Below, in pieces: positions 7,255-11,802 of a stretch of DNA of 11,802 nt (position 1 is its first letter; each line of letters starts with the position of its first letter). Made by a program: the position numbers and the translations under genes. This DNA is from Streptosporangiaceae bacterium (GTDB taxonomy: Bacteria > Actinomycetota > Actinomycetes > Streptosporangiales > Streptosporangiaceae), in contig JASIBJ010000524.1 in the NCBI GenBank assembly GCA_030045215.1, forward strand, positions 1-11,802, read 5' to 3'. The notes beneath the pieces are model-generated. The model was not told the origin of the DNA, made no database searches, and saw only the letters and a list, made by a program, of their open reading frames with translations.

Positions 7255-7837
7255 GAGTGTCGTGGCAGGAGCGCTCGCAGAGTACGACCTCGTCGTCGTG
7301 GACGTGGAAACCACCGGCTGGCTGCCAGCCGACGCGGCGATCACCGAGATCGGGGCGGTCCGGCTGAACGGCGGCGAGGTGACAGGTGAGTTCTCCTCCC
7401 TAGTCAGGCTGTACAGCCCGATCCCGGCCGAGATCTGCGAGTTGACCGGGATCACCGACGCGATGGTCAGCCGGGCACCCTCCATCTACGCGGCGATGAC
7501 CGCGTTCCTGGCGTTTGCCAAGGGCTGCGTGCTCGTGGCCCACAACGCGCCCTTCGACCTCGGCTTCCTGACCGCGGCCTGCGCGGCCGCCGGGGTTCGC
7601 TGGCCGCCGACCGCGGTGATCGATACCGCCGTGCTGGCGCGGCTGCTGCTGGGACCGGAGGACGTGCCCGACTGCAGGCTCGCGACGCTGGCGGGCCACT
7701 TCCAGACCCGGACGGCGCCGTGTCACCGGGCGCTGGCCGACGCTAAGGCGACGGTGGGCGTGCTGGCTGGCCTCCTCGAGGTCGCGGCGGGCGGCCAGGC
7801 TCCCGCCGACCGAGCGCTGCTCCGCATCGCCTCCTGA
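7253..7837 (+). CDS. DEDDh 3'-5' exonuclease (DnaQ/epsilon-like), stand-alone
   Basis: A 194-residue exonuclease domain of the DnaQ family that degrades DNA or RNA from the 3' end with two metal ions. The Exo I motif VVDVETTG is at about residues 14-21 (Asp16, Glu18). ITEIGAVRL and the L-T-G-I-T segment follow. Exo II NAPFDLGFL comes next, and Exo III (HRALADAKAT) supplies the His and last Asp that mark the DEDDh type. It ends soon after the domain, so it lacks polymerase-binding or nuclease extensions. The syntenic M. tuberculosis protein Rv2191 is, from memory, fused to a UvrC-like GIY-YIG part that is absent here. The start is uncertain: GTG at 7253, 7262 or a leaderless initiation. It may act in repair or RNA trimming; sequence alone does not decide. 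Confidence 0.9.
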   Translation: MSVVAGALAEYDLVVVDVETTGWLPADAAITEIGAVRLNGGEVTGEFSSLVRLYSPIPAEICELTGITDAMVSRAPSIYAAMTAFLAFAKGCVLVAHNAPFDLGFLTAACAAAGVRWPPTAVIDTAVLARLLLGPEDVPDCRLATLAGHFQTRTAPCHRALADAKATVGVLAGLLEVAAGGQAPADRALLRIAS

Positions 7838-7864
7838 CCGGACCCTCCTGGGGTGGTATTGCAG

Positions 7865-7886
7865 CCGTCCCACGGTCTATTTTTCT
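7865..7886 (+). terminator. Weak candidate terminator after the exonuclease gene
   Basis: CCGT (7865-7868) and ACGG (7872-7875) form a four-pair stem, extendable by one G-U pair, with a three-base loop. It is followed by the T-rich CTATTTTTCT. The stem is short, so efficiency would be low. The same T-rich stretch could instead supply a -10 element for the next gene. Confidence 0.25.
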
Positions 7887-7980
7887 GGGGGTGCGCGGCT
7901 GGCGGGGCCCCCGTGGGTACGCTGGCTCGCGCGGCTCAGGCGGCAGCCGCTCCAGGCCCGTGCTCCCCGAGGAGGACATC

Positions 7981-8265
7981 GTGGTCACCGCAATCGTGCT
8001 GATCAAATGCGACGTCACCAGCATTCCCGAGACCGCGGAGGCGATCGCGCAGATCCCGCAGGTCAGCGAGGTCTACTCGGTCACGGGCGAGTTCGATCTG
8101 GTTGCCATGGTCAGGGTCCGCGGCCACGAGGAACTCAGCGACGTGATCCCCGGCAACCTGAACAAGGTGCCAGGCGTGACCCACACCGAGACGCACATCG
8201 CGTTCCGCACCTACTCGCGCCACGACCTGGAGGCGGCGTTCGCGATCGGCCTGGCCGAGCCTTAG
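7981..8265 (+). CDS. Solo Lrp/AsnC ligand-binding (RAM) domain protein
   Basis: A 94-residue protein made only of the effector-binding, dimer-forming domain of Lrp/AsnC regulators; the helix-turn-helix part is missing. The pattern is a beta strand MVTAIVLIKCDV, helix IPETAEAIAQIP, QVSEVYSVTGEFDLVAMVRV (the conserved V-x-x-x-x-x-x-T-G-x-(F/Y)-D core), helix HEELSDVIPGNLNKVPGV, and a last strand THTETHIAFRTYS. Stand-alone members assemble into rings and are thought to bind amino acids or modulate partners; the ligand is unknown. The reading frame is open upstream to 7891, but GTG 7981 is preceded by GGAGG (7971-7975) five bases away and gives the standard MVTAIV start. It converges on trpD with 19 bp between the genes, and a role in sensing an amino acid is possible but unproven. 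Confidence 0.92.
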   Translation: MVTAIVLIKCDVTSIPETAEAIAQIPQVSEVYSVTGEFDLVAMVRVRGHEELSDVIPGNLNKVPGVTHTETHIAFRTYSRHDLEAAFAIGLAEP

Positions 8266-8284
8266 GGCCGGGCGACCGACCTGA

Positions 8285-9340
8285 TCACATTTTGGGAGCC
8301 AGGCGCTTGCTGGCCGCGATCCAGCGCTCGAGCAGGTCGGCGGCAGCGCCCGAGTCCACCGCTGCCGCCGCCCGGCGGTAGCCGTCCGCCAGCCCCTGAA
8401 CAAGCGCCTCGGGACCCGCCACCCCAGCGTCGGCGGCCAGGGCCGCCGCCGCGTTCAGCAGCACAATGTCCCGCACCGGTCCCGGCCGGCCGGCCACGAA
8501 GGCCCGCACCACCTCGGCGTTGTGGTCGGGGCCGCCGCCCTTGAGGTCGGCCGGCGCCGACCGGGCAATGCCGAGGTCGGCCGGGTCCAGGGCGGTCTGG
8601 CTGACCTGCCCGTCGTGCACGATCCAGACGGTCGACGGCGCGGTCGTCGTCAGCTCGTCCAGGCCGTCGTCACCATGAAAGACCAGGGCCGAACAGCCGC
8701 GCCCGGCGAGCACTCCGGCCAGGATCGGTCCCATCCGGGGATCGGCCACCCCGACGGCCATCGCCTTCGGGCGCGCCGGGTTGGCCAGCGGGCCCAGGAA
8801 GTTGAACACGGTCGGCACGCCGAGCTCGCGGCGCGGCACGGCGGTGTGCCGCAACGCCGGGTGATAGAGCGCGGCGAACAGGAAGCCCGCGCCCACCTCT
8901 GCCACTAGCTGCTCGGTCGCGGCCGGCGGCAGATCGATGATGACGCCCAGGGCCTCGAGCACGTCAGCGGTGCCGCAGGCCGACGAGGCAGCCCGGTTCC
9001 CGTGCTTGACCATCCGGGCGCCCGCCGCCGCGGCCGCGATCGTGCCCATCGTGGAAATATTCACGGTCCTGGCGGTGTCGCCCCCGGTGCCAACCAGGTC
9101 CACGACCCGGCCGGGAACCGAGATCGGGGCGGCATGCTCGAGCATGGCCTGGGCCAGGCCGGTCATCTCGGCCGGCGTCTCACCCTTCATCCGCAGGGCC
9201 ACGCCGAACCCAGCGATCTGGGCCGGCGTCGCGGCGCCCTCCATGATCTCGTTCATCGCCCAGGCGGCCTCTTCTGCGGACAGCGATTCGCCCCGTAGCA
9301 GCGCGCCAAGCAGGGCTGGCCAGGTTGTACGCGCGTCCAT
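8285..9340 (-). CDS. trpD: Anthranilate phosphoribosyltransferase
   Basis: Transfers phosphoribose from PRPP to anthranilate, the second step of tryptophan synthesis, in the cytoplasm. It has 351 residues. Motifs: the PRPP loop GTGGD (84-88) with [19 protein letters not shown] (112-120) binding substrate, [30 protein letters not shown] (about 160-189), and the metal-binding Asp228-Glu229 in DGLDELTTT. Length and motifs are complete. The frame continues upstream to an ATG at 9406, but I chose ATG 9340 because GAGGTGG precedes it by seven bases and WPALL then falls near the N-terminus as in homologues. No other trp gene is present and no Trp-rich leader peptide was found upstream. It lies 111 bp after the receiver-like gene and may share its transcript. 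Confidence 0.95.
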   Translation of the reverse strand: MDARTTWPALLGALLRGESLSAEEAAWAMNEIMEGAATPAQIAGFGVALRMKGETPAEMTGLAQAMLEHAAPISVPGRVVDLVGTGGDTARTVNISTMGTIAAAAAGARMVKHGNRAASSACGTADVLEALGVIIDLPPAATEQLVAEVGAGFLFAALYHPALRHTAVPRRELGVPTVFNFLGPLANPARPKAMAVGVADPRMGPILAGVLAGRGCSALVFHGDDGLDELTTTAPSTVWIVHDGQVSQTALDPADLGIARSAPADLKGGGPDHNAEVVRAFVAGRPGPVRDIVLLNAAAALAADAGVAGPEALVQGLADGYRRAAAAVDSGAAADLLERWIAASKRLAPKM

Positions 9341-9451
9341 TGAACGGCCACCTCGATCCGGTCGGGCGGGCGGAGCAGGTTCGCGGGAGCGCGACCTCGT
9401 TCCCATTCTGAAGGCTAAAAGCCCGGGCTCGCGCCGCCTTGGCGTGCGGCC

Positions 9452-9859
9452 TCAGGCGTGGTCGTGAACGGCTTCAGGGTCAGCCCCGCGCTCGCGCATC
9501 AGGCCGGCCAGGGCCCTGGCCAGGGCGACCGGGTCAATCGGGTGGCTGACAACCGCGTCGGCACGAGACCAGGTGGCGAGCCAGCCGTCGTCGGGCCTGC
9601 CGATGATCAGGAGCACTGGCGGGCAGTCATGGATCTCGTCCTTGGCCTGCCGGCAGACGCCCATCCCGCCCGCAGGCTGGGCCTCCCCGTCCAGCACCAT
9701 GACATCGACGCCACCGGCGTCCAGCAGCCGGAACAGCATGGGCTCGGTGGCTACCTCAATGATCTCAGCCTCGGGCACGTCAGGGGCCGGGCGGCGGCCG
9801 ATCGCAAGGCGCACTCTGCCCCGAGTGTCAGCATCATGGCTATACACGACAACCTTCAT
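9452..9859 (-). CDS. Degenerate response-regulator receiver domain protein
   Basis: A 135-residue single-domain protein with the alternating beta/alpha pattern of a CheY-like receiver and no output domain. The first strand is [11 protein letters not shown], where the usual acidic pair is reduced to Asp9 with His8. The third strand [10 protein letters not shown] puts Asp57 in the phosphoacceptor position. After the fourth strand (PPVLLIIG) the conserved Thr/Ser is missing. At the fifth strand the expected Lys-Pro reads His106-Pro107 in VVSHPIDP. Loss of the Thr/Ser and Lys suggests that it is not switched by phosphorylation in the normal way, or that it works by protein binding only. No kinase gene is nearby. 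The ATG at 9859 has no ribosome-binding site but follows TAGCAT by eight bases, suggesting a leaderless transcript. It is divergent from ctaE. Confidence 0.82.
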   Translation of the reverse strand: MKVVVYSHDADTRGRVRLAIGRRPAPDVPEAEIIEVATEPMLFRLLDAGGVDVMVLDGEAQPAGGMGVCRQAKDEIHDCPPVLLIIGRPDDGWLATWSRADAVVSHPIDPVALARALAGLMRERGADPEAVHDHA

Positions 9860-9867
9860 GGCAAAGG

Positions 9868-9873
9868 ATGCTA
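9868..9873 (-). promoter_or_regulatory. -10 box (TAGCAT), leaderless promoter of the receiver gene
   Basis: TAGCAT on the minus strand fits TANNNT and lies eight bases before the ATG at 9859, with no ribosome-binding site between. The inverted repeat at 9874-9890 directly abuts it on the upstream side. Confidence 0.45.
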
Positions 9874-9907
9874 CCGACCTGGGGGGTCGGCCTACGCACG
9901 CCTACGC
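9874..9907. promoter_or_regulatory. Candidate operator: inverted repeat plus 10-bp-spaced direct repeat
   Basis: CCGACC (9874-9879) and GGTCGG (9885-9890) form a perfect 6-bp inverted repeat around TGGGG. Immediately after it, CCTACGC occurs at 9891-9897 and again at 9901-9907, a spacing of exactly 10 bp, about one helical turn. These elements fill the space between the two divergent -10 boxes, where the -35 regions of both the receiver gene and ctaE should be; neither gene shows a good -35 box. The binding protein is unknown. Confidence 0.4.
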
Positions 9908-9914
9908 GGTGTCG

Positions 9915-9921
9915 TAATAAT
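9915..9921 (+). promoter_or_regulatory. -10 box (TAATAAT), leaderless promoter of ctaE
   Basis: TAATAAT contains AATAAT, five of six matches to the consensus, in otherwise GC-rich DNA. Six bases (GGCCCC) separate it from the GTG at 9928 and nine from the GTG at 9931. No ribosome-binding site is present, so the operon probably starts as a leaderless mRNA. Confidence 0.5.
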
Positions 9922-9927
9922 GGCCCC

Positions 9928-10566
9928 GTGGTGACAGCATCTACTGAGGTTGCTCCGCGCCCTACCGCGAGCAGACCCAACCTCGTCAGCGTGGGCACGA
10001 TCATCTGGCTGTCTTCCGAGCTGATGTTCTTCGCGGCGCTTTTCGCCATGTACTTCACGATCCGCTCGGTCGACAAGGGCATGGGTCAGCCCTGGCCCAA
10101 GGCGCACCTCGACCTGGCCCTGGCCTCGGCGAACACGATCGTGCTGCTGCTGTCCAGCGTCACCTGCCAGATGGGCGTGTTCGCCGTGGAGCGCCACCAG
10201 CTGCGGCGCCGGCGCTCGATCTTCAGGTTCTGGGAGTGGGGCCTGCGCGAGTGGTACGTGCTCTCCTTCCTGATGGGCCTGTACTTCATCTGCGGCCAGG
10301 GTTATGAGTACCTGGACCTGATCCGGAACCAGCACGTCACGCTGTCCTCCAGCAACTACGGGTCGGTCTTCTTCCTGACGACCGGGTTCCACGGCCTGCA
10401 TGTCACCGGCGGGCTCATCGCGTTCCTGTTCCTGCTCGGCAGGACGTTCGCGGCGAAGAAGTTCACCCTCGAGCAGCAGACCAGCGCGATCGTCGTGTCG
10501 TATTACTGGCACTTCGTGGACGTGGTCTGGATCGGGCTGTTCACCACCATCTACCTCATTCACTGA
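9928..10566 (+). CDS. ctaE: Cytochrome c oxidase subunit III (aa3 type)
   Basis: Subunit III of the aa3-type terminal oxidase in the cytoplasmic membrane, part of the actinobacterial bcc-aa3 supercomplex. It stabilises the catalytic subunit I and its proton uptake. The 212 residues hold five transmembrane helices (about 21-44, 65-87, 108-126, 145-170, 187-210), the short bacterial form lacking the two N-terminal helices of the mitochondrial protein. Conserved sites: Glu31 in WLSSELMFF, the basic loop [21 protein letters not shown] at 154-162, and [10 protein letters not shown] at 192-201. GTG 9928 is taken as start; GTG 9931 is equally possible, because both lie just after the -10 box without a ribosome-binding site. 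qcrC follows 18 bp downstream, and the order ctaE-qcrC-qcrA is the standard one in actinobacteria. Confidence 0.97.
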   Translation: MVTASTEVAPRPTASRPNLVSVGTIIWLSSELMFFAALFAMYFTIRSVDKGMGQPWPKAHLDLALASANTIVLLLSSVTCQMGVFAVERHQLRRRRSIFRFWEWGLREWYVLSFLMGLYFICGQGYEYLDLIRNQHVTLSSSNYGSVFFLTTGFHGLHVTGGLIAFLFLLGRTFAAKKFTLEQQTSAIVVSYYWHFVDVVWIGLFTTIYLIH

Positions 10567-10584
10567 CCGGGAACTGGGGAAGCT

Positions 10585-11391
10585 GTGAGCTGGATCACCG
10601 CGAGACGCCGGCACCCGGCAGCTAGCTACGCCCTCGTCGCGCTTGCGCTGGTCATCATCGGCGTCGGCTACGCCGTCCTGACCAGCAGCGGATCGGCGAG
10701 CGCCTCGCCCTCGTCGACGGCCAACGCAGCCCTGGTCGCCGAGGGCCACACGCTGTTCGAGGAGACCTGCTCATCGTGCCACGGGATCTTCGCCCAGGGC
10801 ACGAACGTGGCGCCGAGCCTGATCGGCGTCGGTGCCGCGGCCGCTGACTTCCAGCTCAGCACCGGCCGGATGCCGGCCACGGCGCTGACCTCGGAGAATG
10901 AGCGCAAGCCGCCCAAATTCGACCCGGCCCAGATCGCCGCTATCGACGCCTTCATCGAGTCGCTGGGCGGCGGCCCGGCCGTGCCGAGCGCCGCTCAGGT
11001 GAACCCGGCGGCGGGCAACTACGGGCTCGGACAGCAGCTGTTCGAGGCCAACTGCGCCGCCTGCCACAACTTCGTCGGCGCCGGCGGCGCGCTCACCAAT
11101 GGCAAGTTCGCGCCGGCGCTCACCCAGTCGACGCCGCGCCAGATCTACGAGGCCATGCTGACCGGCCCCGAGGCTATGCCGGTCTTCAACGACATGGTGG
11201 TCACCCCGCAGGAGAAGCGGGACATCATCGCGTTCGTGACTGAGGTTCGGTCTCAGCCCAACCCGGGCGGCCTCAGCCTGGGCCGGATCGGCCCGGCGAC
11301 CGAGGGCCTGGTGGCGTTCCTCGGCCTGCTGCTGTTCCTGGTCTTTTGCGCACTGTGGATCACTGCGAAGCACGGGAAGGCTCATGAGTAA
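10585..11391 (+). CDS. qcrC: Diheme cytochrome c subunit of the bcc complex
   Basis: Carries electrons from the Rieske protein to the Cu-A site of the aa3 oxidase, replacing soluble cytochrome c in actinobacteria. Its 268 residues form an N-terminal anchor or uncleaved signal (about 15-33), two extracytoplasmic cytochrome c domains, and a C-terminal membrane helix (about 241-260) with a basic end. Heme sites are CSSCH (Cys62, Cys65, His66) with Met96 in TGRMP as likely sixth ligand, and CAACH (Cys157, Cys160, His161) with Met198 in AMPVF. SLIGVG and GGALTNGKFAPAL are also typical of the family. The GTG at 10585 follows GGGGA by four bases. Its end overlaps the qcrA start by 8 bp, so the two are translationally coupled. 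Confidence 0.97.
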   Translation: MSWITARRRHPAASYALVALALVIIGVGYAVLTSSGSASASPSSTANAALVAEGHTLFEETCSSCHGIFAQGTNVAPSLIGVGAAAADFQLSTGRMPATALTSENERKPPKFDPAQIAAIDAFIESLGGGPAVPSAAQVNPAAGNYGLGQQLFEANCAACHNFVGAGGALTNGKFAPALTQSTPRQIYEAMLTGPEAMPVFNDMVVTPQEKRDIIAFVTEVRSQPNPGGLSLGRIGPATEGLVAFLGLLLFLVFCALWITAKHGKAHE

Positions 11392-11802
11392 CACGAACCC
11401 CCGAGGATCGGGCGATTCGGCCTGGCCGGAATACCTGACCGGCGGAGGCCAGAGCGGCCAAGGCGCGGACCAGCCCGAGGGGCGGGCCGCGCCGCACCGT
11501 GTGATTGGTACCCCGCCACCGGCAGCGGCCAGGACCATGCTGCCCGATTACGGCCAGGACGGCCCGGCCCCGCCTGCGCGGGAACTGCCGGCCGACCCCG
11601 ACGACCCGCGGCGCGCCAAGAAAATTGAAAAGGTGGTCGCCGCCTGCTTCATCCTCGCCATGCTGGCGGGATTCGGGTTCCTGGTGGCCTACGGCACGAT
11701 CGGCGTCGGCTCGATCGTCAAGGCGCGGAACTCGAACATGGCGCTGGGCGGCACGCTGGGCCTGGCCATGCTGCTGCTCGGGATCGGCGCGACTATCTGG
11801 GT
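11384..11802 (+). CDS. qcrA: Rieske iron-sulfur subunit of the bcc complex, N-terminal part (cut by window edge)
   Basis: First 139 residues of the actinobacterial menaquinol:cytochrome c reductase Rieske subunit; the [2Fe-2S] domain lies beyond the right edge, so identity rests on position and the N-terminal pattern. Residues 1-78 are a hydrophilic Gly/Pro/Asp-rich cytoplasmic extension ending DPDDPRRAKKIEK. This is followed by a membrane helix at about 83-106 (VVAACFILAMLAGFGFLVAY) and a second hydrophobic stretch from about 119 (MALGGTLGLAMLLLGIGATIW). Actinobacterial QcrA has three membrane helices before the Rieske domain, which fits. The ATG at 11384 lies inside the end of qcrC, with GGAAGG just upstream. 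Confidence 0.9.
   Translation, partial: MSNTNPRGSGDSAWPEYLTGGGQSGQGADQPEGRAAPHRVIGTPPPAAARTMLPDYGQDGPAPPARELPADPDDPRRAKKIEKVVAACFILAMLAGFGFLVAYGTIGVGSIVKARNSNMALGGTLGLAMLLLGIGATIW

Noticed and set aside
9341..9451. Tryptophan attenuator or leader peptide before trpD
   Set aside because: No short frame with clustered TGG codons is present. Only weak GC-rich stems around GGCTTTTAGCC (9409-9419 on the opposite reading) are visible.
9892..10749. 285-residue minus-strand frame opposite ctaE
   Set aside because: It is antisense to an unmistakable cytochrome oxidase subunit III and shows only charged, low-complexity translation.
10771..11538. 255-residue minus-strand frame opposite qcrC
   Set aside because: It is antisense to a diheme cytochrome with both CxxCH motifs. 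No domain and no start signal.

Overview
The window comes from a high-GC Gram-positive actinomycete. The DNA is strongly GC-rich, GTG starts are common, several promoters look leaderless, and the gene set and order are those of the actinobacterial block around the respiratory genes ctaE-qcrCAB. From memory, the same order (SRPBCC protein, fadD15-like ligase, PimB'-like mannosyltransferase, NlpC/P60 hydrolase, DnaQ-type exonuclease, trpD, ctaE, qcrC, qcrA) occurs near Rv2185c-Rv2195 of Mycobacterium tuberculosis and near glkA-qcrB of Streptomyces. The protein sequences look more Streptomyces/Streptosporangiales-like than mycobacterial. I cannot name a genus.

Layout. 1-2537 is a minus-strand cluster, in transcription order: a calcineurin-like metallophosphoesterase, an SRPBCC lipid-binding-fold protein, a hypothetical protein with a Gly-Ser-Ser repeat tract, and the start of an ROK-family glucokinase that runs off the left edge. 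The last three are packed tightly enough to be an operon. From the same intergenic region, 2658-4460 on the plus strand encodes a FadD15-type long-chain acyl-CoA ligase. It converges, with a 2-bp gap, on a minus-strand unit of an NlpC/P60 cell-wall hydrolase (5697-6719) followed by a PimB'-like GT4 mannosyltransferase (4463-5608). The hydrolase has a long leader holding a clear ydaO-type c-di-AMP riboswitch (about 6746-6929, minus). Divergent from it, a stand-alone DEDDh exonuclease (7253-7837) and a solo Lrp/AsnC ligand-binding domain protein (7981-8265) lie on the plus strand. They face trpD (8285-9340, minus), which is preceded by a small degenerate response-regulator receiver protein (9452-9859, minus). 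Divergent from that, the respiratory operon ctaE-qcrC-qcrA starts at 9928 and leaves the window on the right.

How the genes work together. ctaE, qcrC and qcrA encode parts of the actinobacterial bcc-aa3 supercomplex, in which diheme QcrC passes electrons from the Rieske/cytochrome b complex to the oxidase. The acyl-CoA ligase and the mannosyltransferase belong to lipid and phosphatidylinositol-mannoside envelope metabolism. The riboswitch-controlled hydrolase belongs to peptidoglycan remodelling under second-messenger control. The rest is central metabolism (glucokinase, TrpD) and less well understood conserved genes.

No mobile element, CRISPR array, tRNA or rRNA was seen, and I found no clearly new multi-gene system. 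The best leads are regulatory: an alternative pairing between the riboswitch and the ribosome-binding region of its gene, the repeat-rich divergent promoter between the degenerate receiver and ctaE, and the Gly-Ser-Ser repeat protein.
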